NCBI GenBank assembly: GCA_003833135.1
Contig: QZLH01001107.1
Coordinates: forward strand, 26,873-44,030
Reading direction: 5' to 3'
Length of the DNA stretch: 17,158 nucleotides
DNA from: Oehlia diaphana
Lineage: Eukaryota; Glomeromycota; Glomeromycetes; Glomerales; Glomeraceae
Positions 7,424 to 16,816 of this stretch are shown here, in pieces. Numbering within the stretch: position 1 is the first letter of the stretch; every line of letters starts with the position of its first letter. Below the pieces are notes generated by a model. That model made no database searches and was not told where the DNA came from. It was given only the letters and a program-made list of their open reading frames with translations. The position numbers and the translations under genes are program-made.

Positions 7424-9590
7424 TTATAAGATTTCTGACATGTCCTCTGAAATTTCTTGCTCCAGTTGTTTCTCGAGTTCTTCCAACTCTTCATATAGAC
7501 GGGCTTTCTCAACGTCACTTGAAAAATTGTTATTATTGGACAATCCCTTCGTCACATCACCTTTTTCATTATTATCAGTTGGACTTGACGGCAAAGGAAT
7601 AGATGTAGCTAAGGTAAATAAGTTTCCATTACGCATTTTCACTGCAGATTTTAAGATAGTTTCTTGATCATTATTCAATAAGCGGATTGAAACTTGATCT
7701 TTAATTTGGGACAAATATCTTGTATTCTGATGTTGACTATCATTCCCTCTAGTTTTAGGATTAACTTCAACTTCATTAACCACTTTTGATGAAGTACTAC
7801 TGGTGGGCACAAAAGAAACACGGCGTTGTAATGCTTGCATATTTGTTTCTTGCGCATTCATTGGTCGAGAAGACGTGTTCTCATTCATCAACAATGATTT
7901 TCTTGAAAATCGGTGTATACTCATTCTTCTTAGTGGATCTATCAACGATTCAACCGTTCTAACAGGATTTTCTATTTGTTGAACATTAGGAATTTGTTGT
8001 ATAGAAGGAACCTCTTGTACTGTGGCTGAATTTTGCACAGATTGGTTTTGTTGTTTACTTGCACCTTGGTTTAAATTAATATTACAAGTAACGAGTAATT
8101 AATTTTTTGTTACATTAATATTTATGATGTAAATTACTTACCTGTAACACTTATTTGTTTCTCACCGACGATGGATGTAGTCTTACGTCGAAGTGCTGAT
8201 ATTGAAAGGCTCTGTGTAGGTTGCATCGTAAAGCGGGACGCACCACGTGATTGATTAGCAGACTTTTTAACAGGCTTATTTTGACTAGGATGAACAGGTA
8301 ATTCCCGAATTGTTGATAATGTACGACTAGACTTAAGTATTTAATAAAAGTTAGCTTACATAATTTCTAACAATTTAAAAAAAAGAAAAACTAGTATACC
8401 ACCGCCTTTCCTATCAAAGTGTTCCGAGAATCTCGTTTAATATTACCATTCTTGGGAACGCGTAATGCGCCAGAAAAAATCGATGCTCTTGATTCTCGAG
8501 GTTTCTAAATAATAACTTTCTGATGAGTAAAGTATTTAAGAAATAAATATAAAGTGATTGCTTAGCTACCTCGACACGATATGAATAAGTCATTCTGGAT
8601 CGAGACGAGCCGATGGAAGGTTTCGCGGAGTTAATTGAACCGAGTTTGCTAGATGCTAAGGATTGTCTTTTCATAGTCATATCACGTGATGTTTTGCTTG
8701 ACAAAATTTCTTGAAGAGAAACAGGATTTGGCTTAAATCGAGCTTGAATATCTTTGAGGGCAACAGTTTGCCTCCTTCTCGCAGATGAAATTGTGTTGAT
8801 TTTAGATATTCCACGAGCTACGGGTTTTTGTGTTTTCTGAGCTGGTGTAACCATGGAACGTAAAGGACGATTCAAATTTGGGTTAACGCGCGTAAGCCGC
8901 GTCGGCAGTTTTGTGTCTGTTGAAACATTGTTTTTATCTTTCTGTGAACTGCCAGTTGTCTTAATCTTTGGCCCCGTAGTTTTTGACCAAACATTGTTTT
9001 TTGTCAAAGAAGTACTCTGCGGTTGCTGAAGGATTTTATTCTTTGAAACATTTAATGAGAATAGTGGTACAGGTTGGACAAGCGAAGGCTATAAACGAAA
9101 AAAAATAAATATTTGTCCAATACTACGGATTTTACTAAGTTGACGTCCGAATTACCTTGCTTTTCACATTACTTGAAGCACCTTTTCTCGCATTAGTAAG
9201 AGTTTCATTCCTGTTATACGCAATTATTAATTCAACATTGAAGAGATTAAATGAATAAATAAACATTTATTCATTTACCTTTTTGTTGGCTGATTTGCTG
9301 TTGCTGAAGCGCGAATGCTGGGTGTTTTAATTGTAGTAGACTTGGGTCGGTTTAATGTATTATTACCATTATTTCCGGGAAGGTGAGTAGCTCTTCTTGC
9401 TGTTACTTGAGTTGATTTGGGCATATTCTCTTTAGTTGAAAAAGTTGTTGAACGCCGTAAAGCAGACGGTGATATAAGTCTATTAAAATAAAAACATTAA
9501 CATAAAATCCAAATAAAAAGGGATAAACCCGCGGTATAATATCATACTATTCAAAAACCTTGGTAATTGTTTGTCTCTTGTAGAATTCAT
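7424..9590 (-). CDS. uncharacterised disordered protein with KEN degron, CDK-type sites and RRVSF PP1-docking motif, seven exons
   Basis: Proposed exons on the minus strand: 9590-9559, 9479-9279, 9210-9156, 9088-8570, 8504-8400, 8331-8142, 8064-7424, giving 580 aa. All six introns are GT-AG and 65-79 nt, and frame is kept across every junction; exon 5 could instead end at 8403. The ATG at 9590 follows an in-frame TGA 15 nt upstream. The protein is rich in Ser, Thr, Asn, Lys and Arg and has no fold I recognise. Visible short motifs: KEN at 27-29, TPSIR in exon 2, TPAQK in exon 4, repeated RRxS/T sites (ALRRST, ARRAT, ARRRQT, ALRRKT, PLRRMS), RRVSF with RVSF at 449-452, TILK at 503-506, and an acidic coiled coil at about 553-580. 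These suggest a cell-cycle protein degraded by APC/C and docking PP1, perhaps at spindle or kinetochore. That is inference from short motifs only. Confidence 0.8.
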
Positions 9591-10850
9591 TCTTGCTGTC
9601 CAAGTTCACTTGAGGAAAAATAAGCCGATTTATGACAAATGTTTACATGCAGGACGCGTACATTTTGATTTGTGATTTTTATATTTTATCATTACTATCC
9701 AATAATATTAGGCTTTTTTGATTACAAAAATAAATTATTATAGTCCACCATAAACGTCTAAAGATCTTCCCTAAGATTTTTCACCCCACGTGACCTGCAT
9801 AAAATGTCACCCCGTCACACCCACCGTTTTCATTTTTTCAGACAGAAAAAATTTTGTTGTGAAAAAAATATTTTTCACGCCCCCTTAAACATCACTGGAT
9901 GGAATTTTACTTAGAAATCTATTATAAGCAATAAATCACGTGATTAAATATAATTGAATGGATTAAATAATATTAACTTGAAATCATAAAATAAGTACAT
10001 TTTAGCCTGCTTTACAAGTTTACTTAAGGAAAAAAAGTAAACTGGTTTTAACTTTACGTATAAGTAAAAGATTTTTGCTAGTTATATCTAAAATAAATAG
10101 AAAAATTATAATATATAATAACATAAACTCTAAAGAATATATATTTAAAATTTTATAGTTCTAGCCTATATTAATTAAAAAAACTTAAAAAGGAAAATAT
10201 TAATAGTTATCTATAAAATTAAATAAATAGTTTATTATTGCCTATTTATTTAAAAATTATATATAATAATAATAAAGAAATTTTATTATATAATAGTAAA
10301 TTCCTTTATCCCTAGTTTTTATTTTTATATGAATTATATAAAAATTGGAGAAAATTTAATTTTTAAAATACTGTACTTCTATATTCTTAAAATTTTATAT
10401 AATGAAATACACAACTTCCTTTATAGTCATTCTCATTATAGTTACATTCTACTATATAGTCACACCAATTGGATGTTTAAAACATTTTATTCATATGGGC
10501 TGATTTGGCTCAATTTACTAATTAAATTTTAGTGATAATTATGAATTTTGATCATCATGACGCTCATAATAGTGATGATATTGTATGATGCATATGACGT
10601 TTTCGTATTTAAACCAATAATCGAAGGCTTAATATTTGTTTGAAACTTGAAATTGCAAGTACAAAATTAGTTTTTTTAGGAAGAAACTAGTTTTTTTTAG
10701 AATTGGTAAGTGTTATTTTAAAAAAGCAAAATATTAATAATTAGCAAAGCTTTTTGGCTTTAAAATACAAAAAATAGCAGAAATAATTCAATTATGTTGG
10801 AACAAAGTGAAAGTAATATACTTTTTTGTATATTTTTTTTAACATTATAG
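9591..10850. other. intergenic region: host-gene promoter side, then AT-rich DNA
   Basis: From about 9780 to 9900 the sequence has C-rich runs (CACCCC, GTCACCCC, CACGCCCCC) and a CACGTG at 9786; another CACGTG inside AATCACGTGATT lies near 9935. From 9990 on it is plain AT-rich sequence. Frames around 10329-10532 look like noise. Remnants of the N-terminus of the downstream relic may start near 10541 or 10794, but I cannot define them. Confidence 0.5.
9640..9659 (-). promoter_or_regulatory. candidate forkhead and MCB sites upstream of the host gene
   Basis: TGTTTAC at 9640-9646 (GTAAACA on the minus strand) matches the fungal forkhead site, and ACGCGT at 9654-9659 matches the MluI cell-cycle box bound by MBF. 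They lie 50-70 nt upstream of the proposed ATG. Both motifs are short; their pairing beside a gene with a KEN box is suggestive only. Confidence 0.35.
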
Positions 10851-12793
10851 AAAAATTCTAATGAAATTTTTTCATTAATAGATTCTTTCTCTAGTTGCGT
10901 TTTTGTACATGACTATCCAAACAGTTCAAAAATAGAAGCATATTATCAGTCAAATAGAAAATTATAATTTGTATTATAATATTATTTCGTTAGGAATATA
11001 TCCTCCATCATCAAAATTTACTTAAAAATCCAGAAATAATGCATCCCAATATCCAATTTCTAATAACTATATAGTTGAAACAAAAGTTTCTGGGTGGACT
11101 CTTAGATATGAAACTAAATATACTTCGAATTTAAAGGTATGCAATACAATTAGTTAGAAAGAAGAATGCGCAAAATGGAGTGTTAATAGTACAAAATCTT
11201 TCACAGCAATTGCTAATACATTTTTACAGGTATGTACTAATTAATATTTATATTAACAAATGTAATAATTTATAAACATTACAATTGATTTTAATTTTGT
11301 TTTAATTAGAAAATTGGCCAGAAACACTCAACTAAACTTTCTGGACCACGATTATTTGGATTGGATATTGAGCCATTATATAATTTTCATTTACAAAATA
11401 GATCTCTTCCTATTACTACTACTGCAACAAAAATTAATGAACGAAAAAGACCACTTGAAACTATCACTTCCTGATCACAGCAAAACAAACAAATCAATAG
11501 TTTTAGATGTAATGTTCAAAAAGCAGTTGATGAACTAATTATCAAACATAAATTAACAAATTCATCTGGACAACCAATCATGTATATGCATTATATTGAA
11601 TTTGATTATAAAGAAAATCAAACTTATATTAAATTTGGAGATTCAAATTTCACAACTACACAAACAAGACTTGATTCTATTGTACGTGTATGTGATGAAG
11701 CATTTTTAGGTTGTGATGGATATTGACATTTGGCAGCAGTTATGCCAATTCTTTTTTATGAATATTTAGTTGCTAATCATTGAAATAAGATTAATGAACT
11801 TTATAAATATTCAAATTCACATAAGGAATTTTAATATAGATAAGGAAATTAATAATTAATCTAGTATTGATAATGATGTTAATGAATATACTGGTGATAT
11901 TTTAGTAAATGATCATGAAGTAGAAAATGGAGCTTTTTGTTCTCTTTTAACTTTACTTAAAGCATTAATACCTATTTGGAAAGCAGGAGAAAATCCTGTA
12001 ATAATTCCAAAAAATACTCTTTATATTAAACTTGGTAGTAATGGTCGTAATGTTAGAAGAAAGCAAAATCATGTAATGATAACATTTTACTTATTAAATG
12101 AAGGAAAAGAAGTTTTAAAACCTGATTATCAATATTGGTAATTATTATATCTTTTGTTAGTGTTTGATAAATAATAATTATTTTAAAATTATTTTAATTA
12201 TTTTACATATAATTATTAGCATTTGCCTTTATGTGGAATATGAAAAATATGAAGATTTAGCAAAAGTTAGACAATTATTTCAAAATCAATTATTTAATTT
12301 AAAAATAATGGAATTATCGATCAAGATGGTATTCATTGGCCAATTGAATTATTTTTCTGTAAAGATTGGAAATTTATATACATAATTATGGGTCAAAATG
12401 CACCTAATTTCAAATATTTTTGTTTATACTGTGATTGTGAAGCAACATCATAATGGGATATGGATAGAACATGAAATAATGCAGTAAATACAAAATGTAT
12501 GTTTATTTAAGATTGTTATACTATTGTTATATTAATTTTATTAATTTTTATATAATATTAATTATTAGGTAAAAGAAAATTTCCATTATTTCTAGCAATT
12601 AACCAAAAGAATTATATACCAGATGAATTACATTTGCTTTTACGTATATCAGATATCTTAATGGAGTGTTTATTTACTGATTTAATTAAAAACAAAGATT
12701 TTTCAAAACAAATCAAATCAGTAATTGAATTGGCATTTAAAAATATTAAAGTTCATTTTAAATTTTTTCAATCCAAATCAACTGAAAAACAAT

Positions 12794-13022
12794 CGCTGAT
12801 AAAAAAATGATTTATCCTACACATATCTTACACATATCGGGTACTCAAAATGTAGAAAATCATACACAAATAATACACATATCATAGATATACAATATAT
12901 ATAAGTACCCAATATGTATATGATATGTGTATTATTTGTGTATGATTTTCTACATTTTGAGTACCCGATATGTGTAAGATATGTATAGGATATGTGTAGG
13001 ATAGACCATTTTTTTACCAGTG
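12794..13022. mobile_element. CACTG-family foldback MITE, copy 1 (229 bp), in a coding exon of the RAG1-like relic
   Basis: The ends are CGCTGATAAAAAAATG (first bases diverged) and CATTTTTTTACCAGTG. AAT flanks both sides (12791-12793, 13023-13025). Removing the element and one AAT rejoins CAA TGG AAT TGG in frame, giving QWNWTSLIGPDKK of the host relic, which confirms the boundaries. The arms are long inverted copies containing CACATATC, GGGTACTC and TGTAGAAAATCATACAC. The centre is about 50 bp shorter than in the other copies. Confidence 0.9.
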
Positions 13023-13433
13023 AATGGAATTGGACTTCTCTAATAGGACCAGATAAAAAGATAATGCTAGAAAAATTTCCAGTATCACAGTTATTCTAGA
13101 TATTCGTAGAAAGGATATAGAAAAATTATGGTGAGAATTTTATCATTTATACATGATTTTACATAAAGCACATCTTTCAGATCAAAAGATTGATCAATTT
13201 GAAATTGATGCTCAAAATTGGATCTGCATATTTTGCTGCCCAACTTAAGGTCATATAAATAGTTCTATTTAAATTCCTGGTTTATACAGAAAAGAAGATA
13301 TCATGTCTTATATGCATGTTTTTGCAAAATATGTATCTCAATTTTTGCGTTAATTAAAAGAAAAAGGTCTCTCTTTGCAAATTCTTTCTACTTCAAGTAT
13401 AGAAAAAAAAAATCACAATTAGGTATAAAAAAA

Positions 13434-13717
13434 CACTGGTAAAAAAATGGTTTATCCTACACATATTCTACATATATCTTACATATATCAGATACTTAAA
13501 ATGTAGAAAATCATATACAAATAATACACATATCATATACATATCAGATGCTTATATACTGTATATTATATACCTATTAGGTACCTAATATATGTATGAT
13601 ATATATATTAGTACCCGATATGTATATGATATGTGTATTATTTGTGTATGATTTTCTACATTTTAAGTACCCGATATGTGTAAGATATGTATAGAATAAA
13701 TCATTTTTTTACCAGTG
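13434..13717. mobile_element. CACTG-family foldback MITE, copy 2 (284 bp), in an intron of the RAG1-like relic
   Basis: Terminal repeats CACTGGTAAAAAAATG and CATTTTTTTACCAGTG are perfect. AAA flanks both sides (13431-13433, 13718-13720), compatible with a 3-bp target duplication though within an A-run. The host intron runs from the donor at 13423 to the acceptor at 13785. The arms are foldback and diverged from the other copies in the centre. Confidence 0.9.
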
Positions 13718-13947
13718 AAATTATATTGTTTTTTTTTATTTAAAAATTTTAAAATTTGTTTTTATTTTATTGCTACTTAATTTAGGTTTGTTTATTTATT
13801 GGAGGTACTACTATGGGTGGAGAAATTAATGGAAAATCAGTTATATATAATATAATGTCTTTTGAGAACTGCCAATTATTTTATTTAATTAACAATACTT
13901 CTAAAAAAATTGTTGCTAGAAACATTGATGTCAATAAAGAAAATTAA

Positions 13948-14343
13948 ATTTATTAAAAATTAAAAAATTCTTAAGGATTCATTTGTTTCAGATTTGTTTT
14001 TAAAAATAGGGTAAATTTATATTTAGCACTCCTGTGTTATGCTTAAGTCTAATCCCTAGGATGTGATTTACATAAATCTTACGTGAGAAAAAAATTTTCT
14101 GAAATCTAAACTTTGGAGTTAATTTTATTTATACAAATTTTTTACTGTATTCTTATATTACAAAAATATTCTTATATATCGCAAAAATTAAAATTGACTT
14201 AATGATTTTATTGGTTTAGATACAATTAACTTGTAAAGTTATGATCACGTTACAAAAAAGAAATAAAAAAATCTCTGTCAAATATATCATGTAACGTAAA
14301 CTAATAGCTATACAAAGGTGTTCTCATTTGTCTTTTAGGCTTG
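13948..14343. other. gap between two convergent transposase relics
   Basis: AT-rich DNA with no supported gene. It separates the 3' ends of the plus-strand RAG1-like relic and the minus-strand MULE relic, so it should contain both former 3' untranslated regions. Confidence 0.5.
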
Positions 14344-15217
14344 TTACTTATTATCTGCATTTTTATGAAAAGCAGCGTTGTGTCCTATTTCATTACAAAC
14401 GTAACATTTATAAGAGCCCTAGTTTTGGGTCTTTTTTGAACACCTTGCTCTTTCTCTACACTACTTAAGTACCTTCGTTTAAATGGTCGACCTTTAGTAA
14501 TAACTCTGTTCAGATTCTTTACAGTTTGGATGTTTATATCATTTATTTCTCTTTCTTTTTCAGTTTTATCCTCCTCTATTTAACTTCTATTTAATATAAA
14601 ATTAGTATCACTATCATTTATTTGCATTTCTTGAGGATTACTGGATATTTCATCAGTAGCATCAACAGCAGGTCTTTCATCAATAGTAGGTCTTTCATCA
14701 AGTGCTGGAGACGTTTCAGGCGTATTTTGGTTTGATTTCCTTCTAATATAATCTTGAAGAATAATAGTTATTTTATTATCTTTTTGTTCAACTGCAAGTA
14801 AAATGGCCATTTGTGCTAATTTTCACACACGGCCATATAAATTTCTCTTATGAACAGCCTTTTTAAGTATAGGAATAGTTGTTGGGATTGTGGCAGCCTT
14901 TCGTATTGGTAATATATTTTTATTTATAAATTCATTATCCCGAGTACTTTCTTTATTATTGAATATTATACTCTCTTGCAAATTCTCATCTTGATAAATA
15001 TCCTTATACCATCTTTGAGGTATCATGCTGATATGGAATGCTGCAGTCTTGGAATTCATCATAATACGAAAATAGTGACAGCATATTATGCCCTTTAAAA
15101 TAGACTTGAGGCATGAACATAAAAAGGATATTGCATTGACAATAATAATGTAATGCATATGATTTTTTCTTTCATTTTGTATATCTATAACTTTCCATAT
15201 TTCTAATACATTATCTT

Positions 15218-15496
15218 CACTGGTAAAAAAATGATTTATCCTACACATATCTTACACATATCGGGTACTCAAAATGTAGAAAATCATACACAAATAATAC
15301 ACATATCATACACATATCGGGTACTAATATATATATCATACATATATCAGGTACCTGATAGGTATACAATATATATAAGTACCCGATATGTGTATGATAT
15401 GTGTATTATTTATGTATGATTTTCTACATTTTGAGTACCCGATATGTGTAAGATATGTGTAGGATATGTGTAGGATAGACCATTTTTTTACCAGTG
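15218..15496. mobile_element. CACTG-family foldback MITE, copy 3 (279 bp), in the MULE relic
   Basis: The ends are CACTGGTAAAAAAATG and CATTTTTTTACCAGTG, with CTT on both sides (15215-15217, 15497-15499). Excision of the element and one CTT rejoins GGA CAA GAT AAT on the minus strand, giving GQDNVLEIWK of the transposase. The two arms of about 120 nt are near-perfect inverted copies. Three-base duplications plus CACTG termini point to the CACTA/EnSpm (CMC) group. Confidence 0.92.
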
Positions 15497-16014
15497 CTTG
15501 TCCCACTTTATCAATCATAGCCTGAAGCGTAATAAAACATGCATCACGTTGATCTTTAATAAATCCATCTGATACTTTTTGGGAATTTTCCTTTGTAAAA
15601 ATAACAAGGTATTATTTAACATTAAATCAAATAGTTGTAAATAGTTAATTAGATAGCATTATACCTGCTCGCAATTTAATTCATTCTATCATATTCATGT
15701 TAACAAATAAACATTGAGAAATTTCTGTTTTATTATTTTGTTAATAGGTTCAGTGAGATATTTATCAAGAAGCTTTATTACTATGGGAAATAGATCTTGC
15801 CCAACTACAGGAGTAGTATTTGTTGTTATGGCTTGTTTATATTTGTAGAACTGTTCCCATTGCTTTTCATCATTCAATTTTGAATCAAGTTGATTAACAA
15901 TTTCATATAAGGTACTGTTAGCTTTTAATTGTTGTTTTATGATCCAATTATATCCTTCAACCCTTGCAGTACTTTCAATACCAGCTGTGAAAATTTTATG
16001 AAGATAAGCCTGAG

Positions 16015-16250
16015 GCCCAGTATATAAAATCTGAAAAAAATTATATGTGCACATGTGCACATAAGGTATTTTTTTTTGTGCACAATCAAAAGATTTTTGT
16101 GCACAATAGTGCACATTTTTACTAATCTTATTAATATTTTTTTAAAAAAATTTTGTGCACAATAGTGCACATTAAATTTTAAAAATTGTACACAAAAAAA
16201 TTAAAATGTGCACATATGCACATTGTGCACATGAATTTTATACACTGGGC
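16015..16250. mobile_element. 236-bp MITE packed with GTGCAC palindromes, inserted in the MULE relic
   Basis: Terminal repeats GCCCAGTATATAAAAT and ATTTTATACACTGGGC are inverted with one mismatch. CCTGAG flanks both sides (16009-16014, 16251-16256). Removing the insert and one CCTGAG restores TGG GCT CAG GCT TAT (WAQAY) on the minus strand, confirming a 6-bp target duplication. The interior holds nine GTGCAC sites at 16047, 16055, 16078, 16099, 16109, 16155, 16165, 16208 and 16225, mostly as TGTGCACAATAGTGCACATT. There is no coding content; the superfamily is unknown. Confidence 0.88.
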
Positions 16251-16339
16251 CCTGAGCCCATGATTTACAATTTGGATCTAATGTACATATAAGATAATCT
16301 TTTGTTATTAGATAACATCGGGAAATTTTTTTGGAGGAT

Positions 16340-16449
16340 AAAAATCGATAATTATCACTTTATCGATAATTATCACATTTTATCGTACTAAATAAATCGA
16401 TAATTAATGTATTATGATGATCATCAATAAACAACTGGAAAAATATAAC
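16340..16449. repeat. direct repeats of TCGATAATTATCAC
   Basis: A perfect 14-bp repeat occurs at 16345-16358 and 16363-16376, with a partial copy near 16397. The motif contains the palindrome ATCGAT. It marks the point where the MULE reading frame can no longer be followed and may be the edge of another insertion. Confidence 0.6.
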
Positions 16450-16632
16450 GATATTTAACATCAATGGTATTTATTGATAATTATCTGAAAGATATTTAAT
16501 GATATTAAGTGTTAAAAATTTTATCGATGAATTTCTATAAGATATTTAACATTAATGATATTTATTGACAATAATCTGAAAAATAAATAATGATATTAAG
16601 TGCTAAAAGATTTTATCAATAAATTTCTGTAG
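16450..16632. repeat. tandem duplication of a 91-92 bp AT-rich unit
   Basis: Unit A (16450-16540) and unit B (16541-16632) both begin GATATTTAACAT and share TGATATTAAGTG. By hand alignment they differ at about 13 positions plus one gap, most of them transitions. No reading frame is present. Confidence 0.75.
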
Positions 16633-16816
16633 TGATAATTTATAAGTTCTGTATAGATTTGCATTATGTTACATGATATTATAATTAAGTTACGACTTAC
16701 GAGATTATTTAACAATCACGTTCATTATATCATGTGACACGACTTTCCGTTAGTTAAACTGCTAAGACGCGATGATAAGTTCATTTTTTTAAACTTTTTT
16801 TTTTAGTCTAATTAAC
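16633..16816. other. unassigned spacer
   Basis: Mixed-composition DNA with no recognised gene or repeat; it contains an ATCATGTGAC motif near 16730. Confidence 0.5.

Larger units (their letters stand above)
10851..13947 (+). pseudogene. decayed RAG1/Transib-like DDE transposase relic, multi-exon, interrupted by two MITEs
   Basis: Fragments in one order form a single protein broken by many stops and frameshifts. GWTLRYETKYTS (from about 11090) leads to a GT-AG intron (11230-11309) and then KLSGPRLFGLDIEPL and RVCDEAFLGCDGY. Next come IKLGSNGRNVRRKQNHVMI (about 12030), a second intron (12138-12219), IELFFCKDWKFIYIIMG (about 12350), YFCLYCDC (about 12418), YIPDELHLLLRISDILMEC (about 12610), YMHVFAKYVSQF (about 13309), STSSIEKKNHN (about 13393) and a last exon at 13786-13947. 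This order fits a DDE transposase of RAG1/Transib type: first acidic site (here N, 12040-12042), second D (12364-12366), CxxC (12421-12432), HxxxxH (here H-x4-Y, 13315-13332) and final E (13402-13404). The comparison with RAG1 is from memory. Damage includes a one-base loss near 12302 and TAA/TAG/TGA stops throughout. It cannot make a working protein. Confidence 0.75.
14344..16335 (-). pseudogene. C-terminal part of a decayed FAR1/MULE transposase with SWIM zinc finger and zinc knuckle
   Basis: Read on the minus strand from 16335: DYLICTLDPNCKSWA, then (after a MITE) AYLHKIFTAGIESTARVEGY, which is the end of a MULE DDE domain; the E in STARVE likely corresponds to the last catalytic Glu. Next come QDLFPIVIKLLDKYL (about 15770), a decayed stretch or intron (about 15595-15720), DGFIKDQRDACFITLQAMI (about 15560), a second MITE, and a SWIM finger C-S-C...C-C-H (15119-15075). 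AFHISMIPQRWYKDIY follows, then an Asp/Glu/Pro-rich linker and a frame-shifted CCHC-like knuckle CYVCNEIGHNAAFH (about 14365-14405) ending at TAA 14346-14344. A TGA at about 14823 replaces a probable Trp. The N-terminal DNA-binding and main catalytic regions are absent. In intact form the protein would mobilise Mutator-like elements. Confidence 0.8.

Noticed and set aside
10329..10532. 67-aa frame, plus strand
   Set aside because: Composition is low-complexity Ile/Leu/Tyr/Asn as expected of AT-rich noise, with no motif or exon context.
11314..11538. 74-aa frame, plus strand
   Set aside because: A shadow in another frame of the RAG1-like relic, whose own frame here (from 11310) reads KLSGPRLFGLDIEPL.
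11310..13423. TGA codons inside the relic as a recoding or alternative code signal
   Set aside because: TAA and TAG stops and frameshifts occur in the same fragments, and the intact genes in the window use normal stops, so this is pseudogene decay.
11130..13423. RIP-like mutation inferred from probable Gln-to-stop and Arg-to-stop changes
   Set aside because: Any transition that creates a stop from a sense codon must be C-to-T or G-to-A, so the pattern is biased by definition. Alignment to intact paralogues over all sites would be needed.
15231..15419. Short open frames at 15231-15419 (plus) and 15336-15518 (minus)
   Set aside because: Both lie almost wholly in foldback MITE copy 3 and reflect its inverted repeat rather than protein coding.
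16047..16230. CRISPR-like array from repeated GTGCAC units
   Set aside because: Repeats are six-base palindromes with irregular spacing inside a MITE with terminal repeats and target duplication, in a eukaryotic genome.
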